A stretch of 64,000 nucleotides of DNA from CAVVTR01 sp963751245 (GCA_963751245.1 CAVVTR010000009.1:434001-498000), one strand, 5' to 3'; positions 1-10,052 are shown, counted from the stretch's first letter. Program-made: numbers and translations. Notes: a model not told the origin generated them from the sequence alone.

Positions 1-1617
1 CAGGGCGGTCGGGCCCGGAGCGGCGCCGGCGGCGGAGACCGAGAACGTCACCGTCTCGGCGGGGGGCAGCACGGCGCGCGGAATCGCGGTGGGGCTCACC
101 GTCAGGCCCGGCGGCACGGCGCGCCAGCTCAGAGCCGGCGTGCCCGAGTAGCCACCTCCGGGCGTCACCGTCAGCGTGCCGCGGGCCGGCGGGCCGCCGT
201 TGCACACGCGGAGGGGCGACGGGCTCACCGTGGTGGCGAGGGTGCCCGGCACCCGCGTGACCGTGACCGCGACGCGGACCCGCTGCGCGGTTCCGGGAAG
301 CGGCTCGAAGATCACCTCGAGGGGGTAGGTGCCAGCGGCCGCGGAGGCGCCGGCGGCGACCGTGAACCGGACGGGCGCCCAGGCGGGAGGCGTCGTCTCG
401 GCGTCGGCGGGCGCCACGGTGATGTTCGCCGGGACACCGGCCACCCGGACGTGGACCGTCCGGGGGGAGAAGCAGGAGGGCGCGGTGAGCGAGGCGGAGA
501 GCGTGCCGGCGGGACCGCCGGCCTGGAGGGTGAGCGCCGCCGGGGCGACCGCGGGAGTGTAGCTGCTGGCCTCGACGGTCACCGGGAGCGAGAACGTCCG
601 GGAGCCGGCGCCGCCGGAGGCCGCCACGCGCAGCGTCAGCGTGGCCGTCCCGGGGGCGGCGCCCTGGGCGCGCACCGTGAAGCCCAGCGTGCGGGCCGGG
701 GGCAGGGCGGTCTCGGGGAACCGGGAGGGCTCGACGGAGAGCCCCGCCGGCACGTTGATCCAGGAGGCCGAGACGCTGCCTCTGAAGCCGGCCTCCGGCT
801 CGAGGACCACCGAGCCCTGCACGGGCGGCCCGCCGTCGCAGACCCGAAGGGGCGAGGGGGCGAACCGGGCCGCGACGGTTCCGGTGGGTGCGCTGACCAC
901 GACCTGCACGCGGAACTGCTTCTTGAGGTCGCCGGAGGGCGATCTGCCCTCCAGGTCGCCGCGGTAGGTGCCCGGAACGGCTCCGGGGCCGAGGGTGAAG
1001 GGGAACGTCACCGGGGAGAAGGACGTGCCGGTCCTGGAGGCGGTGCGGGGGCCGCCCGTGCTCACGAACCCCGGCAGTCCCTGGAAGGTGTACGTCAGCT
1101 GCGTGAACGGCAGCCCGGGATCCGCGGTGGTGGTCACCGTGACCGGCGCCGCGGGGCCCCCGATGGTGAGCTGCACGGGAAGGGGCGAGATCAGGGCCTG
1201 GAACGAGGCCGGCGCGGCGGCGACCACGACGATGGTCAGTGTCGCGTTGCCGGCCGCGAAGGTGCCGTCCGCCACGTTGACGCGGTAGGTGCCCGGCGCC
1301 GCCGCCGTCGACGCCTGGATGCGGAACGAGCCCGTTCCCCGGGTGGGGAGCACCATCAGCGCGTTGGCGCTCGAGCCCTGGTAGGCGTAGGTGGCCGGCG
1401 ACGGCACCGTGGTCAGGCCCGGCGGCAGCGTGCGGAAGAACAGCCTGCCGCTCCCGGAGGACGACTGGTGAGGGATGTCCACCGTGACGGTCACCGGTGC
1501 GCCGGTCGTGCCGGCCTGGAGCGATACGGCGGCCGGCGACAACGTCAGGGTCGCCGAGGCCCCGGCCGCGACGAGCAGGCCGAGGAGCACCGAGAGCACC
1601 TGGGAGCGGACTCGCAT
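1..1617 (-). CDS. Secreted Ig-like repeat protein (3' end beyond window)
   Basis: The reading frame is open from an ATG at 1617 down to base 1, giving 539 codons with no stop, so the C-terminus lies outside the window. Residues 1-22 form a signal peptide (MRVRSQVLSVLLGLLVAAGA). The rest is Ala/Pro/Thr/Val-rich beta-sandwich sequence made of repeated blocks with motifs such as APVTVTTTADPGLP and APGTYR, typical of bacterial Ig-like or cadherin-like surface modules. The first roughly 215 residues resemble the N-terminus of the protein encoded just upstream (1652-6409), so the two are tandem paralogues, and only 34 bp separate them, suggesting one transcript. A surface or outer-membrane role is inferred; no enzyme motif is visible. 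Whether this copy also ends in a beta-barrel cannot be seen. Confidence 0.75.
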   Translation of the reverse strand, partial: MRVRSQVLSVLLGLLVAAGASATLTLSPAAVSLQAGTTGAPVTVTVDIPHQSSSGSGRLFFRTLPPGLTTVPSPATYAYQGSSANALMVLPTRGTGSFRIQASTAAAPGTYRVNVADGTFAAGNATLTIVVVAAAPASFQALISPLPVQLTIGGPAAPVTVTTTADPGLPFTQLTYTFQGLPGFVSTGGPRTASRTGTSFSPVTFPFTLGPGAVPGTYRGDLEGRSPSGDLKKQFRVQVVVSAPTGTVAARFAPSPLRVCDGGPPVQGSVVLEPEAGFRGSVSASWINVPAGLSVEPSRFPETALPPARTLGFTVRAQGAAPGTATLTLRVAASGGAGSRTFSLPVTVEASSYTPAVAPAALTLQAGGPAGTLSASLTAPSCFSPRTVHVRVAGVPANITVAPADAETTPPAWAPVRFTVAAGASAAAGTYPLEVIFEPLPGTAQRVRVAVTVTRVPGTLATTVSPSPLRVCNGGPPARGTLTVTPGGGYSGTPALSWRAVPPGLTVSPTAIPRAVLPPAETVTFSVSAAGAAPGPTAL

Positions 1618-1651
1618 CGTCTTCCTCCTCATCCTCGTCCGACCGGTCCAC

Positions 1652-4600
1652 CTACCGCCACGGACCAGCGGGGCGGTCGGGGGCGAGACAGGCCATGGGG
1701 ACCCCCGGCGCGGTCCCGGGCGCCGGCCCGAAAGGCGTCACCTGCGGCGCGGGTCCGGCGGTCCCCGACCCCGCGGTCCAGTGGAAGCTCAGGGCGGCGC
1801 CGAGGCGGCGCGTGAAGCCGGGCGAGGGTGCTCCGGACATCCGGCTGCGCATCCACGCCCCGGACACCTGGACGGTCAGGAACCGGCCGATCACGGGCGG
1901 CGTCCAGCTCACCAGCGCCTGGTACTGCTCGGTGACGGTGGTGGAGTCGTTGAGGTCCGTCGCCGTCCGGCTGTAGGTGGCCAGCGGCTGGACCACGAGA
2001 CCGATGGAGCGGAGCGTCCAGGTGGGCTGGATCGTGAGCAGCGTCTGGTCGGTCCGCGAGGCGGCGGTGGAGTCCATCCGCGTGGCGGACACGATGCCGA
2101 ACAGGGTGAAGCTGTCGGAGATCCGGCCCGAGGCGGACAGGGCCGCGTTCTTGGTCGTCGAGTCCGCGGTGGGGTTGAGGCCGTCGCTGAAGTCCTGCCA
2201 GCTCAGGGTCTGGTTGAGGCTGAACCGGCCCAGGGTCTCGGTCAGCGTGGCGTTGACGCCGCTGAAGGTGCTGTCGGCGCCGGGCAGCGAGGCGGCCGGA
2301 TCGGCGGCCGCCGAGATGGCCGTCGTGTTGCCTCCCACCATGAACATGACCTTCGAGCCCAGGATGGTGGTGAACTGGACGGCGCCGCCCTTCTCCTCGG
2401 CCTTGGTGTTGGTGGTGCCGGAGGTGTTGCCGCCCTCCACGTAGCGGAGCTGGGCCGAGACGGACGATCTCCCGAATGCGGCGTTGAGCTGAAGGTCCGC
2501 GCCCTGCCGGTCGCTGACCCCGCCCGCCGTGAAGCCGCGATTGGCCGGGTTGACGAAGTTCGCGTCGGTGCGTCGGATATTGAGGGCGTAGGACAGCCAC
2601 TGGAGCTGGCCGGCGAAGCCGAGGCGGAACGCGGTGCCGCTCCGCTCTCCGATGGCCGAGCCCGGGTTGGGCGTGTAGCGGCCGTGGGCCGCCTCGAAGG
2701 TGATCTGCAGGGCGGAGGACACGAGGATGCGTCCCAGCGCTCCGTAGAGGGTGCCGTCTCCCCCCGTGGAGTTGGCTCCCGGCTGGTCCTCGACCTTCAT
2801 CGCGACGGCTCTCAGCAGGACGTTCTTCCAGGACTCCGGGGTCTCGATGGCCGCGGCCTTGAGATCCTGCTGGGGGCCGGCGGTCCCGCTGACCACCCCG
2901 GGCGGGGCGCTGGTGAAGGTGTGGTAGACGGAGAGCCCTCCGAGAGGCGAGCTGATCCGCGCGCCGGCCGCGCCCCGCGCGACTCCGGTGGTCATCAGCT
3001 CGGATCCCTCCGCGAACCGCGGGACCGAGAAGCCCACCGTGAGCTCCTCCCTGGTGTCGCCCTGACGGGCGCCCGCGTCGACGAGCCAGTTGCGGCTCTC
3101 CTGCACCGTGCTGTGGGGATCGTCGAGCTCGTGCCTGCCCACCACGTCGGCCGTGGCCCGGACGAAGGCGCGGCCGCCGTCCACGTCGGTCTGCAGGCTG
3201 ACCTCTGCGGTGGCGTTGTCGCCGCCGCCCGCGTCGGCGTCGGACGCGGTCACGGTTCCCTGGGTGAGGAGGACCCAGTCGGCGCTCTTCGGTGCGGCGG
3301 GCGGCGACGGCTTCCCGGGGGCCGCGGCGGGTTCGCCTCCGCCGGTGGGCGGCGCCGGAGCGGGGGCCGGCGGCGCGGACGCGGCCGCCTCAACGGCGAA
3401 CGTCCAGGTACTCTCGGCGTCCTTGCCGAGGACCAGGCGGACGGTGTGCGTCCCCGGGTCCAGCGGAATGAGGCTGTCGTAGGTCACCGCGCCCGGCCTC
3501 CATCGGCTCACCTGGCTCACGTCGGTGCCGTCCACGAGGAGCACCGCGGTCCCCATGGCGACGTCGCCGTTCCAGCGGGCCGCGATGCGCGGCTGCTCGG
3601 TGGTGACCCTGGCGCCGTCGGGGGGGCTCACCGACTGCACGCTGGGAGGTGCGGCGGCCAGGCGTGGGCCCGTCCCGGTGTCGCGGGGAACGGCGCTCAC
3701 CGTCACCGGAGCCGGGCTCGAGGCGCCGAGCCGCCGGCCGCCGGGAGCGAGGGCGGTCACCCGCACCCGGAGAGGGCCTTCGCCCAGTGCGGCGAGGGCC
3801 GGAACCAGGTACTCCTGGGCCGCGGTGAGCGCCTGGAACACCACCGTGTCCTCGGGCCCGCGGAGGATCTCCACCCTGTAGAGCAGTCCGGGAGAGCCGC
3901 CGCTCCAGCTCAGGCGGAGGCGGCCCGACGCGGGGTCCCTCCCGGTGGGGCCGAGCTCGGGGACCACGGAGGCGGGGAGCACCACCAGGCGCCGAGCGGC
4001 CGTCGCCTTGCCGGGCACGCCGTTGGGGAACAGCGCCCGGACCCGCCAGCGATGGACGCCGGGGCCGAGCTCTGCGAGCTGCTCCGGCGTCGGCCGCCAG
4101 TGCGTGTCGGCCGTCCTGAAGACGAGGGGCCACAGCGGCGCTTCGCGGACGATCTCCACCGCATAGGCCTCGGCTCCGGGGACCACGGACCACCGGAACA
4201 GCGGCGCCGCCGTCACCACGAGGCCGTCCTCCGGAGCGAAGAGGCGGAGCTTGGAGGCCTGGGCGACGGTGCGGACCACGGTGATCGAGGCGACCTCGCC
4301 GGTGGCGGGTGTCTCGATGGCGAGGTCGAGGGTGTGGCTGCCGAGCACCGACGGCGGAATCGGCACCAGGGCGCGGACGTCCACGGGGTTGCCCGCCACG
4401 GCGGTGACCACGAAGCGGTCGAACGGGACACCGTCGAGGCGCCACGTGCCCACCACCGTGCCCGTCCCGGTGGTGGCGAGCAGGCCGCGGGGGAGGACCA
4501 CCTCGTCGGTGGCGACGAGAGTGCCCGGCATGGGGTACACGATGGCGATGGACGTGATCGACAACGGCGCCGCCATCGAGCTCTGCGGGTAGACGAGCAG

Positions 4601-6409
4601 GGTGGCGGGCGGCTCGGAGGCGCCGCCGTCGGCGTTGCGCAGGGTGAGCGTGACCGGCCCGGGGCGGCTCTCGGCCCGGACCGAGAGAGTGACGCGGGCG
4701 AGGCTCGGGGACAGCACCGTGGTGCCGTGGACGGCGACGGCCGGGTCGGAGCTCGCCGCCATCGCCCCGGGCCGGAAGTTGGAGCCTTCCAGGGTCACGA
4801 CCGCGTTGGCCACGCCGGTGGCCAGGGACGAGGGGGTCACGCGGGTGATCAGAGGCGGCCGCGGCGTGATCGTCACCGTGACGGGGTTCGATGTCTGCCC
4901 CGTGGGGTTTGTCACCCTCAGCATCCGGGGCCCGGCGGCGGCGCCGGACGCCGCCGCCGCGGTGAAGCGGAGCTCCGCGGCCGAGACGACCTCCACGGCC
5001 GAGATGGACAGCCCCGGCGGCGTGGCGGCGACCGTCGCGCCCTCTCTGAAGTTCGCGCCGGTAACCGTGAACGGAACACCGGCCGCGCCCTCCAGGATGC
5101 TCGCCGGCATCACCGACGCCAGCACCGGCGAGGGTGGCGGCGTCACGGACAGGGTGACCGGGTTCGAGGTCTGCCCGTCCGGATTCGTGACCGTGATGGA
5201 GCGCGGGCCCGCCGCGGCGCTGAGAGCGGCCGAGGCCGAGAAGGTGAGCTGGGAGCCCGAGACCACCTGGACGTCGGCGGCGACGACGCCCGAGGCCGAC
5301 ACGGCCACCGTGGCGCCGGGGAGGAAGCCGCTGCCCGCGAGGGCGAAGGGCACGCCGGAGGCGCCCTGCTCGATCGTGGCCGGAACGAGGGAGGTGAGGA
5401 CGGGTGGGGGCGGAGCGACAACCGTGAGCGCGACCGGGTTGGAGGACCGGCCGTCGGGGTTCGTGACGGTGACCGTCCGGCCGCCCAGGGCGGCGTCCAC
5501 CGCGGCCGCCCCGGTGAACTGGATCAGGTTCGCGGATGCCACCTGGACCTGGGACACGGTGACGCCGGTGCCGCTGATCTCGACCGTCGCCCCCGTCTGG
5601 AATCCGGTCCCGCTCAGGGTGAACAGGAGGGCCGAGGTGCCGCGGGCGATGGAGCTCGGGGTCAGGGAGCGCAGGGTGGGGGCGGGGGCCGCCTGGACCA
5701 CCACCGCCATCGGGAAGGTCTTCAACGTGGCGCCGCCGGCATCGCTCGCCACCAGGGTCCCGCCGTAGGTCCCCGGGGGTGCGGTGGCCGAAGCGGTGAA
5801 GCCGAAGGTCACCGCCGGGTAGACGGCCGCCGACGGGGGCGCCGTGCTGGTCTGTGCGGCGCCCGTGTCGATGAACGAGGGGAACCCGGTGAAGCTGTAC
5901 ACGAGAGGGTTCGTGGCGAACCCCGGATCCGCGGTCGTCGTGACGGTCACCGGGACCGGGGCTCCCCCCGGGGTGAGCGTGGCCGGGTTCGGGATCGCGG
6001 TGGCGGTGAGGCTCGGGGTCGCGACCACCAGGGTCATCGTGCCCGAGCCCGCCGTCGCCTTGGTCGGAGTGGTGTGGCTGTCGAGGAGCGTCAGGGTGTA
6101 GGTTCCCGGAGCCACCGACGCGGGCACGGCGATCTGGAACGTCGTGGAGGTGGAGGTCGACACCGGGAGGAAGGCGTAGGTCACCGGGTCCGGCACGGTG
6201 GTGGCCCCGGCCGGGAGCCGCAGGACCTGGACCGTGTCGCTGCCGCCGGTCTCGGCTCCCGCATAGGTGAGGGTCAGCATCACCGGCGCGCTGGTCTGGC
6301 TCGGATACACGGTGACCACGGGGGGGCTCGCCGTGATGGCGGCGCCGGCCGATGCAACGGCGCAGAGCGCGACGGAGACGAGGGCAGCGGTTCGGGTCAG
6401 GGTCCTCAT
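1652..6409 (-). CDS. Large secreted IPT/TIG-repeat protein with C-terminal outer-membrane beta-barrel
   Basis: 1585 residues. The ATG at 6409 is chosen over one 7 codons upstream because GGAGG lies 4 nt before it and a signal peptide follows (MRTLTRTAALVSVALCAVAS). Order: Ig-like region 25-230; four tandem IPT/TIG-like repeats of about 90 residues at 240-605, each opening with a PSSI/PATI-type turn and closing with VTNPDGxxSNPV; fibronectin-III-like segment to about 930; Pro/Ala linker near 1005-1040; then about 500 residues of alternating short amphipathic strands and Gly/Asp/Asn turns that look like a transmembrane beta-barrel. A cell-surface display or adhesin-like role, anchored by its own barrel, is inferred. 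It is probably the first gene of an operon with the paralogue that follows, and is divergent from the regulator at 6612. Confidence 0.75.
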   Translation of the reverse strand: MRTLTRTAALVSVALCAVASAGAAITASPPVVTVYPSQTSAPVMLTLTYAGAETGGSDTVQVLRLPAGATTVPDPVTYAFLPVSTSTSTTFQIAVPASVAPGTYTLTLLDSHTTPTKATAGSGTMTLVVATPSLTATAIPNPATLTPGGAPVPVTVTTTADPGFATNPLVYSFTGFPSFIDTGAAQTSTAPPSAAVYPAVTFGFTASATAPPGTYGGTLVASDAGGATLKTFPMAVVVQAAPAPTLRSLTPSSIARGTSALLFTLSGTGFQTGATVEISGTGVTVSQVQVASANLIQFTGAAAVDAALGGRTVTVTNPDGRSSNPVALTVVAPPPPVLTSLVPATIEQGASGVPFALAGSGFLPGATVAVSASGVVAADVQVVSGSQLTFSASAALSAAAGPRSITVTNPDGQTSNPVTLSVTPPPSPVLASVMPASILEGAAGVPFTVTGANFREGATVAATPPGLSISAVEVVSAAELRFTAAAASGAAAGPRMLRVTNPTGQTSNPVTVTITPRPPLITRVTPSSLATGVANAVVTLEGSNFRPGAMAASSDPAVAVHGTTVLSPSLARVTLSVRAESRPGPVTLTLRNADGGASEPPATLLVYPQSSMAAPLSITSIAIVYPMPGTLVATDEVVLPRGLLATTGTGTVVGTWRLDGVPFDRFVVTAVAGNPVDVRALVPIPPSVLGSHTLDLAIETPATGEVASITVVRTVAQASKLRLFAPEDGLVVTAAPLFRWSVVPGAEAYAVEIVREAPLWPLVFRTADTHWRPTPEQLAELGPGVHRWRVRALFPNGVPGKATAARRLVVLPASVVPELGPTGRDPASGRLRLSWSGGSPGLLYRVEILRGPEDTVVFQALTAAQEYLVPALAALGEGPLRVRVTALAPGGRRLGASSPAPVTVSAVPRDTGTGPRLAAAPPSVQSVSPPDGARVTTEQPRIAARWNGDVAMGTAVLLVDGTDVSQVSRWRPGAVTYDSLIPLDPGTHTVRLVLGKDAESTWTFAVEAAASAPPAPAPAPPTGGGEPAAAPGKPSPPAAPKSADWVLLTQGTVTASDADAGGGDNATAEVSLQTDVDGGRAFVRATADVVGRHELDDPHSTVQESRNWLVDAGARQGDTREELTVGFSVPRFAEGSELMTTGVARGAAGARISSPLGGLSVYHTFTSAPPGVVSGTAGPQQDLKAAAIETPESWKNVLLRAVAMKVEDQPGANSTGGDGTLYGALGRILVSSALQITFEAAHGRYTPNPGSAIGERSGTAFRLGFAGQLQWLSYALNIRRTDANFVNPANRGFTAGGVSDRQGADLQLNAAFGRSSVSAQLRYVEGGNTSGTTNTKAEEKGGAVQFTTILGSKVMFMVGGNTTAISAAADPAASLPGADSTFSGVNATLTETLGRFSLNQTLSWQDFSDGLNPTADSTTKNAALSASGRISDSFTLFGIVSATRMDSTAASRTDQTLLTIQPTWTLRSIGLVVQPLATYSRTATDLNDSTTVTEQYQALVSWTPPVIGRFLTVQVSGAWMRSRMSGAPSPGFTRRLGAALSFHWTAGSGTAGPAPQVTPFGPAPGTAPGVPMACLAPDRPAGPWR

Positions 6410-6585
6410 GAGTCCTCCACGGCGGTGCATTCGCCCCCGGCCCGATACCCGGATCGGGGAGAGGGTGGGCGCCTTGGAACATGATCCGCCTGAAACGGTG
6501 CAGACCCGCCGGTGACGGGCCGGTCACGCAGTGTCATTGGTGCTGACTCTGCCCTGTTGTTCGGGTGAAGTCAGGAGAATGCGGT

Positions 6586-6607
6586 AAGATTTCTGTAAGA
6601 AACTCTT
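6586..6607. promoter_or_regulatory. Imperfect palindrome between divergent genes
   Basis: A 22-bp dyad with outer arms AAGA and TCTT and inner TT/AA steps; 14 of 22 positions are symmetric. It ends 4 bp before the start of the CadC-like regulator and sits in the only gap between it and the divergent surface-protein operon. An operator for that regulator is plausible but rests on position and symmetry alone. Confidence 0.25.
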
Positions 6608-6611
6608 TGTG

Positions 6612-9600
6612 ATGCGTACCTGGGACGTCTCCTTCGACCGTTTCCGCCTCGACCGCGCCAACGAGCGACTGCTCCGCGACGGTGCGGAGGTGGCGCTGAC
6701 GCCGAAGGCTTACGCGGTCCTGGAGTTCCTGCTCCAGCGCGCAGGAAGCCTGGTCCGCAAGGCGGAGATCCTCGACGCGCTCTGGCCCGACGCCCCGGTG
6801 GGCGATGCCGTCCTCAAGTTCAACGTGGCCCAGCTCCGCCGGGCGCTGGGCGACGACGCCTGGAACCCCCGCTTCATCGAGACGGTGCACCGTCGCGGCT
6901 ACCGCTTCGTCGCCCCCCTCGGTCCGTCGCCGGCAGACGTTGTGGGGGTTGCCGGAGTTGCCGGAGGCCAGGGCGGCGAGCCGGGACTTCCGGGGCTGGT
7001 GGGCCGAGAGGCCGAGATCGAGCGTCTCGGCGCCCTCGTGGAGGCCGCGCGCCGTGGCATGCGCTCCGTCGTCCTGGTGACCGGGCCCGCCGGGATCGGC
7101 AAGACCGCCCTCGTGGAGGCCCTCCTCCAGCGCGTCTCGCACGAGCCCGGCGTGATGGCCGCGCGCGGCGACTGCTCCCCCGTGTCGCTGCGCGCGTACG
7201 GCCAGAGCAGCCTCCCCGTCGTGCGCGCCCTGACGCAGATCTGCCGGGGGCCGCAGGGAGTGGTGGCCCGGGAGGTGGTGCGCAGGACGGCTCCGACATG
7301 GTGCGACAAGATGCCGTGGATGGTCGCCCACGACGACCGCGACCGGCTCGCGGGCGAGGTGATGTCGGCGCCCCGTTCCCGGCTCCTCCGCGAGCTGTGC
7401 GAGCTCGTCCGGCAGCTGTCCGCGATCTCTCCGCTGGTCCTGGTGTTCGAGGACCTTCACTGGGCCGACCGTGCCACTCTCGAGGCGTTCGAGGCCGTGG
7501 CGCGGGTCGGCCACGGGGCGCGTCTCCTCCTCCTCGGCACCTGCCGCCCGGGAAGCGACGACGGAGCGGAGGCACCGCTGGCCCGGCTGCAGCACGAGCT
7601 CCAGCCGTGTCAGGGCTTCTCCCGCATGGAGCTCTCGCTCCTGGACGAGGCCGCGGTGCGGGCGCTCCTCGACCGGCGCTTCCCGGGATCGGGGGCGGGC
7701 GAGGCGCTGGCGGGCCCCGTTCTCCAGGTCACCGAGGGGTTGCCCCTGTTCGTCGGCAGCGTCGTGGACGATCTTCTCGAGAAGGGGGCGATCCGGCACC
7801 GCGACGGGCGATGGATGATCGCCGGGGAAGCCGGGACGGCGGCGCTCACCATGCCGGACGGCGTCCGGAGCATGATCTCGACGAGGCTCGGCCAGTTGGG
7901 CGCCCAGAGCCGGGCCATCCTCGAGGTGGCCGCGGTGGCAGGGAGCTCCTTTCCCTCCACGGTGGTCTCACACGCCCTGGGCCTCGATCTCCTCGCCGCG
8001 GAGCTGGCCTGCGAGGCGCTGGTGGACGGCGCCCAGCTCCTCGTCCGGGACAGCGTCACCCCCTGGGCTGACGGCACGGTGGTGGGACGCTACCGGTTCG
8101 CTCACAGCCTGGAGCGCACCGTGGCGCTGGAGTCCGTCGGCGCGGACCGTCGCCGGGAGCTCCACCGGCTCGTCGCCCGGTGCCTGGAGGAGGGTGCGGC
8201 CACCGGGGACGCCGCCGACGCCGTGGAGCTCGCGTGGCACTTCGAATGCGCCGGCAACGGCGGCGACGCGGTCCGGTACGCCCTTGCCGCGGCGCGGAGC
8301 GCCCTGGCGGCGAGCGAGCCTCGCGTGGCACTGGACATCGTGAACCACGCGCTGGACGTGCTGGCCGGTACGGCCGCCGGCGGGGCCGCCCGGGAGGCGG
8401 AGCTGCGCACCGTCCGGGGCCTGGCGGCGCGGCTGGCCGGGGACTTCTCCGCCGCCGCCGGCGATCTCGAGGCGGCCGCGGACCTCGCCCGGAAGGCCCG
8501 GCGGCGGGACCTCGGTGTCACCGCCCTGCTCCACCTCTCCACGGTGCTGTTCTGGCTCGACCGGCCCGCCTGCATCCAGGCGGCGCTGCGCGCCCGCGAG
8601 TGCAGCACCGGCGGCTCGGGCGCGACCCCGGCCGCGACGGGCGGCGTTCGTCTCGAGGACGACGCACGGGGTGCGTCGGCGGCGCTGGAAGCGGCCCGCC
8701 GCATCGGGGACCACGAGCTCGCTCAGCTGTGGCGCGCGCTCGGAGCGCCGCACGCGATCCTCCGAGGCGACTACGCCGCCGCGTGCGAGGACGCCGCGGC
8801 GGGCCTTCGCGCGTGCCTCGACGCCCGCGACGCCTTCCACCACATGCTGTGCCGCCTCGACCTCGGGTGGGCCCTGTTCTATGCCGGCCGCTGGGGTGAG
8901 GCGCTGGGCCTCGTTCTCGACGGTGTCGAGATCGCCACGCGCAACGCCTCGGAGCGGACGCTGTTCAGCTTCGAGGTCCTGGCCCTCTGGCTGCACCACC
9001 ATCTCCACGACCGCTCCGGTGCCGCGCACTTCGGCCGCCGTCTCGGGGTACGTGCCGGCGCCCTCCCCCTCGACCCCTTCACCGCCGAGATGGTGCGGTC
9101 AGTCTCCGGCCTCGGCGAGGGCAGGGTCGAGGCGTTCCTGCGCGGCACCCATCACCTGGCAGGTGTGCTCGCCGCCACGGGGATGGCGACGGACTGGCTG
9201 TTGGTCCTGCCGATGCAGGTCGAGGCTCTCGACCTCGCCGTCGCCGGAGGCAACGCTTCCGCCATGTCCGACGAGGCTGCCCGTCTCGAGGACCTCGCGA
9301 CTGTGTCGAACGACCCGGTTCACCTGGCACTGGCGGCGCGAGGCCGGGCCGAGGCGGCCCTGGCGCTCGGGCGCCTCCGGCAGGCGGAGACTCAGCTGGA
9401 GCGTGCCGAGGAATTCCAGGGCGCGCTGGACGCACCTGTCGCACGGCACCGGGTCGCGCAGACCGCCGCGCGGCTCCACGGGGTCCGGGGCCGGGCCGGA
9501 GACGAGGCCCGGGCGTGGGACCGGGCCGCCCGCGCGCTCCTGGGCCTGGCGCGCTCCCTCGGGGACTTCGCTGTGGCAAGGAACCGCTTCCTCGCCGCTC

Positions 9601-9665
9601 CCGCCGTCACCGGGGTGCTGCGCGAGGCGCGACGGTGCGGGGAAGTCGCGGCGTCACCGGAGTGA
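6612..9665 (+). CDS. CadC-type winged-helix / AAA ATPase / TPR transcriptional regulator
   Basis: 1017 residues. Residues 1-100 are an OmpR/CadC-type winged helix (Trans_reg_C: LTPKAYAVLEFLL, then the recognition-helix region ending RRGYRFVAPL). Residues 125-400 are a STAND/AAA_16 ATPase with Walker A GPAGIGKT near residue 157 and Walker B LVFEDLHWAD near 276. From about 500 to the end the sequence is Ala/Leu/Arg-rich helical, consistent with TPR-like repeats for ligand or partner sensing. There is no receiver domain or membrane segment, so it is a cytoplasmic one-component regulator of the MalT/SARP style. ATG 6612 follows an in-frame GTG at 6609; neither has a clear ribosome site. Its position opposite the surface-protein operon suggests that operon as a target (inference). 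Confidence 0.85.
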   Translation: MRTWDVSFDRFRLDRANERLLRDGAEVALTPKAYAVLEFLLQRAGSLVRKAEILDALWPDAPVGDAVLKFNVAQLRRALGDDAWNPRFIETVHRRGYRFVAPLGPSPADVVGVAGVAGGQGGEPGLPGLVGREAEIERLGALVEAARRGMRSVVLVTGPAGIGKTALVEALLQRVSHEPGVMAARGDCSPVSLRAYGQSSLPVVRALTQICRGPQGVVAREVVRRTAPTWCDKMPWMVAHDDRDRLAGEVMSAPRSRLLRELCELVRQLSAISPLVLVFEDLHWADRATLEAFEAVARVGHGARLLLLGTCRPGSDDGAEAPLARLQHELQPCQGFSRMELSLLDEAAVRALLDRRFPGSGAGEALAGPVLQVTEGLPLFVGSVVDDLLEKGAIRHRDGRWMIAGEAGTAALTMPDGVRSMISTRLGQLGAQSRAILEVAAVAGSSFPSTVVSHALGLDLLAAELACEALVDGAQLLVRDSVTPWADGTVVGRYRFAHSLERTVALESVGADRRRELHRLVARCLEEGAATGDAADAVELAWHFECAGNGGDAVRYALAAARSALAASEPRVALDIVNHALDVLAGTAAGGAAREAELRTVRGLAARLAGDFSAAAGDLEAAADLARKARRRDLGVTALLHLSTVLFWLDRPACIQAALRARECSTGGSGATPAATGGVRLEDDARGASAALEAARRIGDHELAQLWRALGAPHAILRGDYAAACEDAAAGLRACLDARDAFHHMLCRLDLGWALFYAGRWGEALGLVLDGVEIATRNASERTLFSFEVLALWLHHHLHDRSGAAHFGRRLGVRAGALPLDPFTAEMVRSVSGLGEGRVEAFLRGTHHLAGVLAATGMATDWLLVLPMQVEALDLAVAGGNASAMSDEAARLEDLATVSNDPVHLALAARGRAEAALALGRLRQAETQLERAEEFQGALDAPVARHRVAQTAARLHGVRGRAGDEARAWDRAARALLGLARSLGDFAVARNRFLAAPAVTGVLREARRCGEVAASPE

Positions 9666-9667
9666 GA

Positions 9668-9943
9668 TCAGACCTCCTCGCCGGATTCGGCGGAGGCCGG
9701 GTGCCAGAGGTTCTTCTCCTGCAGGACCGCGTCGGCCGCCTCGACGGCCTTGTGGAACTCGTCCCACAGCTCGGGGGTCACCGTGACGCCCTTCTTGGTG
9801 GGCTGCAGGTCGTCGGCGTCGTCGCTCTCGAAGAAGAGACGGATGTCCACGTAGGTCCGGCCCTTGAACGTGCTCAGCGAGACCCGGAGAGTCTCGGTGG
9901 AGTTGCGCTTGATCTCGTACAGAACCTTGCGGTCGTCTGCCAT
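9668..9943 (-). CDS. PC4-like ssDNA-binding transcriptional coactivator family protein
   Basis: 91 residues matching the PC4/p15 fold: a strand-rich N-terminus with ETLRVSLSTFKGRTYVDIR, the family turn LQPTKKGVTVTPELWDEF, and a C-terminal amphipathic helix (HKAVEAADAVLQE). Bacterial members bind single-stranded DNA or RNA and are thought to act in DNA repair or transcription. GAGGAGG upstream of the ATG at 9943 supports the start. It is convergent with the regulator gene, with stop codons 2 bp apart. The C-terminal 15 residues are acidic and probably disordered. Family assignment is confident; the role in this organism is not known. Confidence 0.8.
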   Translation of the reverse strand: MADDRKVLYEIKRNSTETLRVSLSTFKGRTYVDIRLFFESDDADDLQPTKKGVTVTPELWDEFHKAVEAADAVLQEKNLWHPASAESGEEV

Positions 9944-10052
9944 TCATTCCTCCTCAGATGGCCGGAGTGTAGCCCATACCCCGGCGGTGCGGCCTGCGCT
10001 ACCCTGGACCCGGCGCCGCCCGCGGGGGCGGCGGCCGGAAAGGGCTTCCACC

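Noticed and set aside
451..6484. Very long plus-strand frames opposite the surface-protein genes
   Set aside because: They are antisense shadows in GC-rich sequence: Arg/Gly-rich, no signal, no ribosome site, while the minus strand carries coherent domains.
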